Positions 8,552 to 16,939 of a stretch of DNA of 64,000 nt are shown here, piece by piece. The stretch comes from Streptomyces sp. NRRL S-455. GTDB lineage: Bacteria; Actinomycetota; Actinomycetes; Streptomycetales; Streptomycetaceae. The stretch is from positions 186,001-250,000 of the forward strand of contig NZ_JOCT01000021.1 of NCBI RefSeq assembly GCF_000717875.1. The letters are read 5' to 3'. Numbering within the stretch: position 1 is the first letter of the stretch; each line of letters starts with the position of its first letter. The position numbers and the translations under genes are program-made. The notes beneath the pieces were generated by a model. It made no database searches. It saw only the letters and a program-made list of their open reading frames with translations, and was not told the origin of the DNA.

Positions 8552-8881
8552 TCACTTGGGTGGCAGGCTCCGGGCGAAGGCACGACCCTCGTCGAGCCAT
8601 GCGCCGAGCGCGTCGTCCTCCGCGACCGCCGCGCCGTCGACCACGACCCAGCCGCGCATCGGCCGGCCGGTCATGTCGAAGACCCGCGCCCCCGGGCGGG
8701 CCAGGGCCGCGTCGGTCGCCTCCGGGCCGACCCTGACCATGAGGTCGCCGCCGGTGACACCGACGGCCATGTTGCCCCGGTACAGGAACGCCACCCCGCC
8801 GAACATGCGCTTCTCGCTGATGGCCGGGTCCGCCCCGAGCCGCTCCCGGATCCGCTCCGCCAGCCCTTCGTCGTACGCCAT
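8552..8881 (-). CDS. TfoX/Sxy N-terminal domain protein, 109 aa
   Basis: MAYDEGLAERIRERL, the MFGGVAFLYRGNMAVGV block and the ARPFDMTGRPMRGWV-like middle are typical of the stand-alone TfoX N-terminal domain proteins found across actinomycetes. In gammaproteobacteria TfoX/Sxy regulates competence. The short actinobacterial versions have no proven role. Length matches the family. It is 9 nt downstream of the SRPBCC gene and probably in one transcript with it. Confidence 0.88.
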   Translation of the reverse strand: MAYDEGLAERIRERLGADPAISEKRMFGGVAFLYRGNMAVGVTGGDLMVRVGPEATDAALARPGARVFDMTGRPMRGWVVVDGAAVAEDDALGAWLDEGRAFARSLPPK

Positions 8882-8890
8882 GGCCGCCCC

Positions 8891-9340
8891 TCACCCCTGT
8901 TCCACGAGTCGCGCTTCGAGGTCGCGCAGGTCCTTCGCGAGGCTGCCTCGCACCTGCCGGGCCAGCAGCGGTGCGGCCAGCCGGTAGAAGCCTCCCGGGC
9001 CGCCCCGCACGCGGATGCGGGCGTGCGTGCCGAGCGGGTGGGACTCGAAGGTGTAGGTGACGTGCATGGGCATGGGGCCGGCCACGGAGATCATGTCGAG
9101 CAGCCGGGGCGGCTCGTGTGCGGCGACCCGCAGGACGTAGTCGATGCGCCGGCCGAGGAAGTACGCCGTACGGGTGACCTCGGCTCCGCGGCCGAAGCCC
9201 CCTCCGGGTGCCTCGCCGGTCAGTTCGGCCGTACGGATGCCCTGGGTCCAGTCGGCGTCGTGGCGCCAGTCCATGGCGTACGCGGCCACGCGTTCGGGCG
9301 GCAGCGGGATGACGCGCTCGGCCGTCACGTCGATCGTCAT
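8891..9340 (-). CDS. SRPBCC (START/Bet v1-like) family protein, 149 aa
   Basis: The sequence opens with a beta strand ending VIPLPPERVAAYAMDWRHD and has the alternating strands and long C-terminal helix (LARQVRGSLAKDLRDLEARL) of polyketide-cyclase/dehydrase-like SRPBCC proteins, which bind hydrophobic ligands in a deep pocket. No catalytic motif is evident, so a binding or stress role is as likely as catalysis. The start at 9340 is the first residue of the domain and fits family length. Confidence 0.85.
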   Translation of the reverse strand: MTIDVTAERVIPLPPERVAAYAMDWRHDADWTQGIRTAELTGEAPGGGFGRGAEVTRTAYFLGRRIDYVLRVAAHEPPRLLDMISVAGPMPMHVTYTFESHPLGTHARIRVRGGPGGFYRLAAPLLARQVRGSLAKDLRDLEARLVEQG

Positions 9341-9574
9341 GAACCTCAGCGTGCGCCTCCCGAGGGGAGGTCACCACCCGGCCGTCGAGCCGCGCCCTGC
9401 TGCGCAGGAGCCTCCGGATGGCTCATGGGAGGTTGCCGACCTATTCCCCTTACCGGAAAGTCAAAACGGATCGGCGAGCCGAAATTCCCGGATGCCCCCA
9501 TGTGCCGTGGCTCAGTGACTGCGCAGTCAGCGTGGCCCTGATCGTCGATCCCCCCTGCAACGAAGGAGTAACGC

Positions 9575-10780
9575 GTGAAGAGGCGGCTTTTTGTCTCGGC
9601 GTGTGTGGCTTTTGCTGCGGCACTTTCCGCGGTGCCCGGCCACGCGGCGCAGACCACGCTCGTTGTCGATGACAACGGGGCACAGTGCCCGGGCGCGGGT
9701 TTCACATCGATCCAGGCGGCGGTCAACGCGGCGATACCAGGCTCGACGATCAGAGTCTGCCCCGGGACGTACAACGAAGTGGTCAGCGTGAACAAGGCCA
9801 ACCTGCAGTTGGTGGGGCCGCGAACCCCCGCCGACTGCACACAGCCCGCAGCACCGAACCCGGCCACTGACGCGATCGTCCAGGCGGACAACGCGGCCGG
9901 CGGTGTCGTCAACCTGCTGGCCGACGGAATCCGCTTCCAGCGTTTCACGGTCCAGAACAACACGCTCGGTTCCGGCGTTTTCACCGGTGCCTCGTTCTCC
10001 GGACACCAAGTTCAGCAGAATCTGGTGCAGAACAATGTGCTCGGGGTCTACTTCAACTCCAATGGTGCGACCGATTCCGCCGCCACACAGAACTGCATCC
10101 GCCAGAACAACCAGGCAGGAGCAGCCGCCGGTAACGGAATCTACTCCGATCTGGGCCTGAGCGACGCGGACATCGCGCAGAACACCTTCTTCGACAACGA
10201 CTCCTCCGCGATCGTCCTGACCGGAGGGGCACCGGGAGCCGTCGACGACGTCGACATCGACGCGAACACGTCCCAGCAGGACGGTTCGCTGCTGGCCGTC
10301 TTCAACTCCGCCGACACCAAAGTGCGGTGGAACAACGCGAGGAACAACACCGGCTCCGCGATCTTCGCGGGCAACGACAACACCGCACTGCAGATCCTCT
10401 CGAACAACGTCACCGGAAGCGGCCGTGGCGTGCGGAGCAGCATCGACTTCGGCGGAGGGCCGAGCACCGACGTCAGGATCTCCTCCAACTCGATCAGCAA
10501 CTCCACCAGCACCGACGGCATCAGCGTGGGCCCGAACTCCCTCACCGGCTCCGTCATCTCCGCGAACTTCGTCACCAACAACCCCAGAAACGGGATCCGC
10601 ATCGAGGCGGGCGGCAACACGGGCAATCAGATCACCGGCAACACGCTCAGGAACAACCTCGAGCACGACTGCCATGACGACACCGTCGGTGCGGGAACCG
10701 CCGGCACGGCCAACACGTGGCGGTACGACTCAGGGGTGACCGAGAACCGTCCGGGCCTGTGTCGCGGTACGCCGTCCTGA
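9575..10780 (+). CDS. Secreted right-handed parallel beta-helix protein
   Basis: 401 residues from a GTG at 9575 behind a clear GAAGGAG site. A signal peptide (MKRRLFVSACVAFAAALSAVPGHA) precedes the mature region, which opens VVDDNGAQCPGAGFTSIQAA, the typical start of pectin-lyase-like beta-helix proteins. The rest is Asn-rich with repeated NNxxGxx turns. Four cysteines may form disulphides. No lyase active site is evident, so substrate and activity are unknown. Codon use is AT-richer than its neighbours at the start. It stands alone with its own terminator. Confidence 0.88.
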   Translation: MKRRLFVSACVAFAAALSAVPGHAAQTTLVVDDNGAQCPGAGFTSIQAAVNAAIPGSTIRVCPGTYNEVVSVNKANLQLVGPRTPADCTQPAAPNPATDAIVQADNAAGGVVNLLADGIRFQRFTVQNNTLGSGVFTGASFSGHQVQQNLVQNNVLGVYFNSNGATDSAATQNCIRQNNQAGAAAGNGIYSDLGLSDADIAQNTFFDNDSSAIVLTGGAPGAVDDVDIDANTSQQDGSLLAVFNSADTKVRWNNARNNTGSAIFAGNDNTALQILSNNVTGSGRGVRSSIDFGGGPSTDVRISSNSISNSTSTDGISVGPNSLTGSVISANFVTNNPRNGIRIEAGGNTGNQITGNTLRNNLEHDCHDDTVGAGTAGTANTWRYDSGVTENRPGLCRGTPS

Positions 10781-10813
10781 CCTGAGCGACAGGAACCCAC
10801 CCTTCTGCGAGAG

Positions 10814-10840
10814 CCGTCGCACGCCGGGGGCGTGCGACGG
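10814..10840 (+). terminator. Terminator after the beta-helix gene
   Basis: A perfect 12-bp stem (10814-10825 with 10829-10840) and 3-nt loop, 34 nt past the stop codon. Confidence 0.8.
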
Positions 10841-10967
10841 TGCGCCCTTGAGTGGCCCGGCGGCCGTGTGGTGTCGTACGTCGTTCCGGCGCGGCTGTCG
10901 AGGCCGTGGGCGCCTCGCCGTGGTCGTCGGGGGGCGCGGGGCCGGCGTGCGAAATGGGGGATCGCTG

Positions 10968-12626
10968 ATGGATTCGGACGCGCTGCCGGGCTGGGGAGCC
11001 GACGCGTCGCAGGTGACGCTGGAGCAGTTGCTCTCCGTGGTGGGGGTGGGTGCTCTGGAGCTGCACACCGCTCCTGGCGGCCTGGCGGGACCCGTCACGG
11101 GTGTGACGGTGCTGGATCCGCTGGATCCCGGTTTCCGGCCGCGGGAACTGGTCCTCGCGGTCGGGGTCGACGCGCGGTCGGCCCATGCGGTGGACCTCCT
11201 GCGGCGCGCGGGCGAGGGAGGCGCCGCGGGAGTGGTGTTCGGGCCGGGCGAGCCGGGACCGTCCGTCGCCGCGCTGCGCACCGCTGCCGAGGAGTCCGGT
11301 GTCGCGGTCCTCTTCCGTACCTCGTGGTGCCCCTGGGACCACTTGGTGGGTCTGCTGCGGGCGGGGCTGGCTTCGGCCGGTGTCCTGCCCGGTTCCGTGG
11401 CGCGGGCCGTCGTGCTCGGGGACCTGGAGCGGCTGGCCGACGCGGTGGCGGCGCTCACCGGGGGAATGGTGACGATCGAGGACCCCGAGTCCCGGGTGCT
11501 GGCGTACTCCTCGACCGAGGAGGACGTGGACGACATACGCAGGCTGACCATTCTCGGCCGCCGCGTTCCGCCGTGGCGGGTCGCCGCCATGCGGGAGGCC
11601 GGCTTCTTCCGGGCGTTGTGGGGCGCGAGCGACGTCCTGCACCGGCCGGCCAAGGGCGACGATCCGGAGCGCCTGGTGGTGGCCGTCCGGGCGGGCGGCG
11701 AGATGCTGGGGTCCATCTGGGTGGCCGCGGTCGCCGGCCGGCCCCTGCGGCCGAACGCGTCCGAGGCCCTGCGCTCGGCGGCTCAGGCGGCCGCGCCGCA
11801 CCTGCTGCGGCACAGTACGCGCGGTGCGGACACCCGGCTCGTGGAGGACGCGGCGCGGGCGGTGCTGGAGGGGCGTGGTTCGGTCGAGGTGCTGGCCGAG
11901 CGTGCCGGGTGGCCGGCACAGGGCCCCTGCGCCGTCCTCGCGGTGCACGACGGGAACGGCGGCGGTGACGAGGCGTCACGTCTGCCGGGCATGCTCGCGC
12001 TGTACTGCTCCGCGTACGGCCATCAGGCCGTCGTCGTCCCGGCGGGCGAGAGAGCGTTGATGGTACTGGGCTCGCTGGACGCGGACGAGCGGCGGGCCGG
12101 CGAACGGCTGGCGGAGCTGGGCAGGTCTCTGGCGCGACAGCTCTCGGCCACCAGGGGGGTGACCGTGCGGGTCGGCCTGGGCGATGTGGCCCCGGCCCTG
12201 GCGCGGCTGCCCCAGTCGCGGCGGTCGGCCGAGTCGGCGCTCGACGCGCTGCTGGCGGCCGGAGGCCCGCTGGTCGTCGCGAGCACCGAGGACGTCGCGG
12301 AGGCGGTCGCCGTCATCAAGGTCATGGACGCGTTACGGGAGGTGTCCCTGCCACCGCAGACCCCGGTGGCACGGCTTGTGGCGTTCGACGCCGAGCACAG
12401 CGGGAGCCGCCTGGTCCAGACGCTGCGGGCGTACCTCGACCACTTCGGGGACGTGTCGGCCGCCTCCCGTGCCCTGGGCGTGCACCCCAACAGTCTGCGC
12501 TACCGGATCCGCCGGATCACCGAGGAGTCGCACATCGACCTCGACAGTGCCGACGCCCGGCTGCTCGCCCAGCTCCAACTGCGCCTGCTCGACGCCCCCA
12601 AGTGCCCCCGGCCGTCCCGTCCGTGA
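10968..12626 (+). CDS. PucR family transcriptional regulator
   Basis: 552 residues from the ATG at 10968. An N-terminal PucR ligand-binding domain (VTLEQLLSVVGVGALELHTA onwards), a central GGDEF-like (CdaR) region and a C-terminal PucR helix-turn-helix (YLDHFGDVSAASRALGVHPNSLRYRIRRI) are in the usual order. Family members control purine, amino-acid or polyamine use. It precedes a LysA-like decarboxylase gene on the same strand by 264 nt and may regulate it. Longer in-frame starts (from 10848) overlap the preceding terminator region and lack family similarity. Confidence 0.92.
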   Translation: MDSDALPGWGADASQVTLEQLLSVVGVGALELHTAPGGLAGPVTGVTVLDPLDPGFRPRELVLAVGVDARSAHAVDLLRRAGEGGAAGVVFGPGEPGPSVAALRTAAEESGVAVLFRTSWCPWDHLVGLLRAGLASAGVLPGSVARAVVLGDLERLADAVAALTGGMVTIEDPESRVLAYSSTEEDVDDIRRLTILGRRVPPWRVAAMREAGFFRALWGASDVLHRPAKGDDPERLVVAVRAGGEMLGSIWVAAVAGRPLRPNASEALRSAAQAAAPHLLRHSTRGADTRLVEDAARAVLEGRGSVEVLAERAGWPAQGPCAVLAVHDGNGGGDEASRLPGMLALYCSAYGHQAVVVPAGERALMVLGSLDADERRAGERLAELGRSLARQLSATRGVTVRVGLGDVAPALARLPQSRRSAESALDALLAAGGPLVVASTEDVAEAVAVIKVMDALREVSLPPQTPVARLVAFDAEHSGSRLVQTLRAYLDHFGDVSAASRALGVHPNSLRYRIRRITEESHIDLDSADARLLAQLQLRLLDAPKCPRPSRP

Positions 12627-12890
12627 CGCCGAGGCGGGCCGGCACGCACCGCCCCGGTCGCGGTCCTTTGGGACGCCTGCACCATCGGACGGCATGGTCT
12701 TCGTCGCCGCGCACAACGGCGGTCCCGGCCGCGGTGCGGCACTGCCCCGGCCACGACCCCCGCGACGGCATCTTCTGCGCATCCCACGAAGACCCCGCCC
12801 GGCGGTGACGGGCAGCCTGGGAACCGCCCGGACGCACCGGGCGCGCGGCACACCGGCACCCGCGCGGCACACCGACACCAAGGGGGCACC

Positions 12891-14192
12891 ATGACCGACC
12901 TCACCGAAGCCGCCCGCCGACGTCAGCAGATCCTGCGAGCGGCCGTGCGGCAGCGGCTGCTGGACCCCGAGCGGCCCGAGCTGCTGCTGGCCGGCTTCGT
13001 CGACCTCGACGGCGTCGTCGAGACGGTCGGATCCCTGCACCGGGCGTTCCCCGGCTCGCTCCGCGTCCTGCACGCCTTCGCCGCCAAGGCGAACAGCCTC
13101 GTGCCGGTGCTGACGGAGCTGCGGCGCCACGGCATGGGCTGTGAGGTGGCCACGGGCGGCGAGCTGGACCAGGCACTGGCGGCGGGCTTTCCGCCGGACC
13201 GCATCGTGTTCGACTCACCGGCCAAGCACCGCTGGGAACTGGAGCGGGCGCTCGGCCTGGGCGTCACCATCAACGTGGACAACTTCCAGGAACTGTCCCG
13301 GATCGACGACATCCTCGCCGGACATCCGCCCCGCTCCCGGATCGGCGTGCGCGTCAACCCCCAGGTGGGCGGCGGGACGATCGCCGCGATGAGCACGGCC
13401 ACGCAGACGTCCAAGTTCGGCGTCCCCCTCACGGACCAGGGCAGCCGTGAGCGGCTGCTGCGGGCGTTCGCCGAGCACCCGTGGCTGACCTGGGTGCACA
13501 CGCACGCCGGCTCACAGGGCTGCCCGCTGAGCCTGATGGCACAGTCCGTGGCACTGGCCGTGGAGTTCGCCGAGGAAGTCAACCGCCACCTCGGGCGACG
13601 CCAGGTCGTCGGCATCGACATCGGTGGCGGACTGCCCGTCAACTTCGCCTCGGACGAGGTCAGTCCCGGCTTCGACGAGTACGTGAGGCACCTGCGTGAG
13701 CACGTGCCCGCCCTGTTCTCCGGCCGGTACGAGATCATCACCGAGTTCGGCCGCTCCATCCTGGCCAAGAACGGCTTCACCGCGGCTTACGTCGAATACA
13801 CCAAGAGCGCGGGGGGCCGCCCCATCGCCATCACGCACGCCGGCGTGCAGGTCGCCACGCGCACCGTGTTCCAGCCCGAGGCCTGGCCGCTGCGGATCAC
13901 CGCACACGACCCGCTCGGCGGGGCGAAACACGGCCACCCCGTCCGGCAGGACATCGCCGGCCCGGCCTGCTTCGCCGGTGACCTGCTGGCACGCGACCGC
14001 GCGCTGCCGCTGCTGGAACCCGGCGACCTCGTCGTCCTCCCGGACACCGGCGCGTACTACTTCTCGACGCCGTTCCACTACAACAGCCTGCCCGAGCCCG
14101 CCGTCCACGGTGTCCGCGTCAGCGGCGACGGTCAGGTCCGCTTCGAGCTCGTCCGTCCCGCACAGCGGCTGTACGAACTGTCGACCCAGTAA
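12891..14192 (+). CDS. LysA-like (fold type III) PLP-dependent decarboxylase
   Basis: 433 residues related to diaminopimelate and ornithine/arginine decarboxylases of fold type III. The PLP lysine lies in HAFAAKANSLVPV (about K66). HTHAGSQ, the glycine-rich IDIGGGLPV phosphate-binding loop, EFGRSI, the catalytic-Cys-like segment CFAGDLL and the Tyr-containing GAYYFSTPFHYNS follow in order. The CFAGD motif differs from the CESGD of true diaminopimelate decarboxylase, so the substrate is uncertain. Neighbours, a PucR regulator and a small membrane protein, suggest an amino-acid or polyamine side pathway rather than lysine synthesis. Confidence 0.85.
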   Translation: MTDLTEAARRRQQILRAAVRQRLLDPERPELLLAGFVDLDGVVETVGSLHRAFPGSLRVLHAFAAKANSLVPVLTELRRHGMGCEVATGGELDQALAAGFPPDRIVFDSPAKHRWELERALGLGVTINVDNFQELSRIDDILAGHPPRSRIGVRVNPQVGGGTIAAMSTATQTSKFGVPLTDQGSRERLLRAFAEHPWLTWVHTHAGSQGCPLSLMAQSVALAVEFAEEVNRHLGRRQVVGIDIGGGLPVNFASDEVSPGFDEYVRHLREHVPALFSGRYEIITEFGRSILAKNGFTAAYVEYTKSAGGRPIAITHAGVQVATRTVFQPEAWPLRITAHDPLGGAKHGHPVRQDIAGPACFAGDLLARDRALPLLEPGDLVVLPDTGAYYFSTPFHYNSLPEPAVHGVRVSGDGQVRFELVRPAQRLYELSTQ

Positions 14193-14203
14193 GGAGCGTC
14201 CGG

Positions 14204-14410
14204 GTGACACGGAAGGACCGCCCGAGGCGGGACGCGAACGACCCGCTGCTCAGCCAGCGCGCCGCCATGGTCTTTCTCCTGGCCGCACTGGTCGGCATCG
14301 GCGCCGCGGTCCTGGCGGCGCTCGCCGGGAACGTCTGGCCCCTCGCGGTCAGCGTCGGCAGCGGCGCGGGCGCCATGGCAGTCATGTTCTTCAACCAGAT
14401 CATCGATTGA
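14204..14410 (+). CDS. Small two-helix membrane protein, 68 aa
   Basis: A GTG at 14204, preceded by AAGGAGCG, starts a basic N-terminus (TRKDRPRRDAND) followed by two membrane helices (AAMVFLLAALVGIGAAVLAAL and VSVGSGAGAMAVMFFN). It lies 11 nt after the decarboxylase gene and is probably co-transcribed. Function unknown; positive-inside charges put the N-terminus in the cytosol. Confidence 0.75.
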   Translation: MTRKDRPRRDANDPLLSQRAAMVFLLAALVGIGAAVLAALAGNVWPLAVSVGSGAGAMAVMFFNQIID

Positions 14411-14625
14411 GGAACGAGCGGTGGACCCGTATGTCCCGGGCGTGATCGACGCGGCGACCGACGGGATGGTCCCGCGACGCCAGGCTTTCCCTGACCGCCG
14501 CCGGCGACTCGCGGGAGCCGTTCCCCGGGCCTCCGGGCGGCTCAGGGGCCTGCCGACGCCCGGTCCGCATCACACACGACTCAACCGTTTCCAGCCCGGA
14601 GTGCGCGCGGAGGAACCGGGCCTGA

Positions 14626-15063
14626 CCCGCGGGTGCGCAGCTGACGCCCGTCGGGACGTGGTTCAGGCGCTTCGCCGGCTGCCCGGTCTGCGACCTGAAC
14701 CTGCGGTCGGTGGACCGGGCCGTCGTGAGCGGCGTGCGAGAAGTCGCCCGCGGGCGGGAGCACCTGCCCTCGACCAGCCCGAACGGCGGCCGGCTCGGCC
14801 TTCGCGCCGACTTCCTCATCGGGTCCGACGGCCGGGTGCTCGCTGCCCAGTACGGCGAGCACGTCTACGACCAGTGGCCGGTCGACGAACTCGGCCGTTT
14901 CGTCAAGGGCTACGCCGCGCCGCGTGGCGCCGTGCGGGTGACCGAGGCGGGCTCCTGCGCGCCCTCGATCGGAAAGGCCTCCTCCTGCCCGAAGTCAGGG
15001 GCCTGGAAGGGACTTGTCGTCGGAGTGGGCGATGCCGCGAGGGAGCGGCGGGGTTCCCCGTAA
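14626..15063 (+). pseudogene. Remnant of a peroxiredoxin-like (AhpC/TSA) gene
   Basis: One frame, open after a TGA at 14623-14625, carries the start of a peroxiredoxin-like protein (LTPVGTWFRRFAGCPVCDLN, with the CPVC redox motif) joined directly to the end (LRADFLIGSDGRVLAAQYGE then DQWPVDELGRFVKG). The middle ~60-80 residues of the usual fold are missing and no proper start precedes the first block. An in-frame internal deletion plus 5' loss is the simplest explanation. The tail after about 14940 looks unrelated. Confidence 0.7.
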
Positions 15064-15157
15064 GGGGCGGAGAACAACGGAGTCAGATCGATGAGAGAAC
15101 TCTCTTTCGCTACAGGTCCCCTGAGGGGCCTGGTGTGCCTGACCGGGCACAGCGGTA

Positions 15158-15379
15158 CTACAGCTTGGTCATCTTGGCGTACGGGCTCAGGATCCGCATC
15201 TGCGCCGATCCGAAATCCACGAGTGCGGCGATTCCGTCCTCGATGCCGACGACCCGGCCGAGGCCGTACACGTCATGGGTGACCTGATCGCCCAGGGCGA
15301 AGTGCTTGGGGGCCGGTGCGACCGGGGCCTTGAAGGGGCTGGTGGGCAGATGACGCTTGGGTGCCGCAGGCTTTGTCAT
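15158..15379 (-). CDS. Conserved hypothetical protein with CarD/Tudor-like strand core, 73 aa
   Basis: A basic, Pro-rich N-terminus (MTKPAAPKRHLPTSPFKAP) leads into a compact beta domain, FALGDQVTHDVYGLGRVVGI then ALVDFGSAQMRILSPYAKM. The DxVxHxxxGxGxVxxI pattern is like the small barrels of CarD and the C-terminal part of UvrD/PcrA helicases, which bind RNA polymerase. That is only a fold resemblance; function is unknown. The MerR-type regulator lies 157 nt upstream on the same strand. Confidence 0.75.
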   Translation of the reverse strand: MTKPAAPKRHLPTSPFKAPVAPAPKHFALGDQVTHDVYGLGRVVGIEDGIAALVDFGSAQMRILSPYAKMTKL

Positions 15380-15536
15380 GGTTCAGTATGCGCCCATGTG
15401 GCTCCCGCTCGTTGTGGCGCTCGGCACAGATCCGGACGGCAACCACCGCGCCAGGCCACTGACCTGCGGTTCCGGAAAGTGACGCGGCGAAAGTAAATCG
15501 CAGGTCGCCGGCCGGCCACAGCCCCCGTCCGCGTCT

Positions 15537-15881
15537 TCAGCCGGAGCCGGGACGGCCCGCCGACTCGCTGGCGGCGCGGCGGTACTCCGCGTTGATGCGC
15601 TGCGCCTCCTCGAGCTGGTCCTCCAGGATCACGATGCGGCACGCGGCCTCGATCGGTGTCCCCTTGTCGACGAGCTCGCGGGCCCGCGCGGCGATCCGCA
15701 GCTGGTAGCGGGAGTACCTGCGGTGTCCTCCCTCCGAGCGGAGCGGAGTGATCAGACGGGCCTCACCGATGGCTCGGAGGAAGGCAGGGGTGGTACCGAG
15801 CATCTCGGCTGCCCGGCCCATGGTGTACGCGGGGTAGTCGTCGTCGTCCAGACGATCAGCCAGTGGGTTGTCCGATGTCAT
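15537..15881 (-). CDS. MerR-type helix-turn-helix regulator, 114 aa
   Basis: The winged helix motif YTMGRAAEMLGTTPAFLRAI, then ARLITPLRSEGGHRRYSRY, is the MerR DNA-binding signature, followed by a short coiled coil (LEDQLEEAQRINAEYRR). There is no effector domain or metal-binding cysteine, so it belongs with short MerR/BldC/HspR-like proteins. The ATG at 15881 follows GAGGTGAC. A perfect 32-bp palindrome lies 26 nt upstream of the start and may be its operator or a leader hairpin. Confidence 0.88.
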   Translation of the reverse strand: MTSDNPLADRLDDDDYPAYTMGRAAEMLGTTPAFLRAIGEARLITPLRSEGGHRRYSRYQLRIAARARELVDKGTPIEAACRIVILEDQLEEAQRINAEYRRAASESAGRPGSG

Positions 15882-15906
15882 GTCACCTCGCTGTGCAACG
15901 CGTCGA

Positions 15907-15938
15907 GGGGCCCTGGTGCCGTACGGCACCAGGGCCCC
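15907..15938. promoter_or_regulatory. Perfect 32-bp palindrome upstream of MerR-type gene
   Basis: Positions 15907-15922 are exactly reverse-complementary to 15923-15938, with GTAC in the centre. Since it lies between promoter region and start codon of the MerR-type gene, it could be an operator for autoregulation or an RNA hairpin in the 5' leader. No T-run follows on either strand, which argues against a simple terminator, although Streptomyces terminators often lack one. Confidence 0.6.
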
Positions 15939-16372
15939 GAAGGAAATTCAACACCATCTGTCGGCCCTACTGCGGCGCCGACCTTCTGTTTCCGCTACCC
16001 GGCCCAGCAGGGCGGAGCGGGGGATCGCAGCTGCTTGACCGGGGACCACCATCCATTCCGGGGTCGTGCGGTACCCGGGCCGGTGTTCGCGCGCCCGGGC
16101 GATCCTGATGGCGTCTGCTCCTCCGTTCCTCTCAGCACCCACCAGTTCGTGTCTGGTGGTCTCGTTCGACCTTCTCTACGAGAGTCAGCGTACCCCCGTC
16201 GTGGACGAAAATCTACTCTGACAGGAACAGATTTCCCGGCCTTCACATCGTAGGAACCCTGCCGCGCTCAGCCGCCCCCGATGCGTCGTGGAGCCCGCCC
16301 CCTGCCACCCGAGCGGACCACTCACGCCATGCGGGCGGCCCGGGGCGAGCGGGCCGAATAAGCTTTGCTGTC
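15939..16372. other. Divergent intergenic region, no gene recognised
   Basis: 434 bases between the divergent MerR-type gene and the 124-residue protein gene. Short frames here have no family features. The AT-richer part near 16150-16250 is the likeliest place for promoters, but I cannot assign boxes. Confidence 0.45.
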
Positions 16373-16747
16373 ATGTCGAATACTGATGAGCTGCTCGTCG
16401 CCATCTCCGCCGCGGTGGAGTCCGAGCGAAGCAATCAGATGTCGCTGACCGTGGTCGTCGGCGGTGCCGTCATCACCGGTCGGCTGGCTCCCGAGGCCGT
16501 GTGGCGGGAGCGGGTCGCGGAGGTCCTGAAGGACTCGGACAAGCTCGGCCCGTTCTCGGACGTCTTCGCCCGCAGCCCGCGGGGGGACCGGACCGGTCGC
16601 GGCGAGGCGCCCACGCATCTGCACTTCCATCTCGCCCGGATCCTGCAGGGAAGCCTCGGCATCCCGGAGACGGGCGGCATGTACCGAGTCGCGATCAAGG
16701 ACGTCAGCGCATGGACGGTGGGGGATCTCAGCTACTTCGACCGGTGA
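16373..16747 (+). CDS. Hypothetical protein, possibly GvpU-like, 124 aa
   Basis: An alpha/beta protein with MSLTVVVGGAVITGRLAPEAVWRERV in its first half (a beta hairpin often seen in gas-vesicle accessory GvpU-like proteins) and HLHFHLARILQG in the middle. The GvpU resemblance is weak and no gas-vesicle genes lie in the window, so it is best left as hypothetical. Start is the ATG at 16373. It converges on the DEAD-box helicase gene through a shared terminator. Confidence 0.6.
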   Translation: MSNTDELLVAISAAVESERSNQMSLTVVVGGAVITGRLAPEAVWRERVAEVLKDSDKLGPFSDVFARSPRGDRTGRGEAPTHLHFHLARILQGSLGIPETGGMYRVAIKDVSAWTVGDLSYFDR

Positions 16748-16804
16748 GACGCGGCCCCCGCCCCGTTGCCCGGCCGGCGGACTCGGAGCGGACGGCGACA
16801 CAGC

Positions 16805-16844
16805 GGTGGGGGCCCTGCCGACGCGCGTCGGCAGGGCCCCCACC
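16805..16844. terminator. Bidirectional terminator
   Basis: A perfect 40-bp palindrome (16805-16824 with 16825-16844) lies between the converging 124-residue protein gene and the DEAD-box helicase gene and would serve both. Confidence 0.85.
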
Positions 16845-16939
16845 GGGCTCCTGAGGGCGGTTCCCCGCCCGTTCTCCTACGTCCACGGGACCGGCGCCGC
16901 CGGCCCCTGCCCTCTCGGGAACACGCCGGCTCCAGGCCG

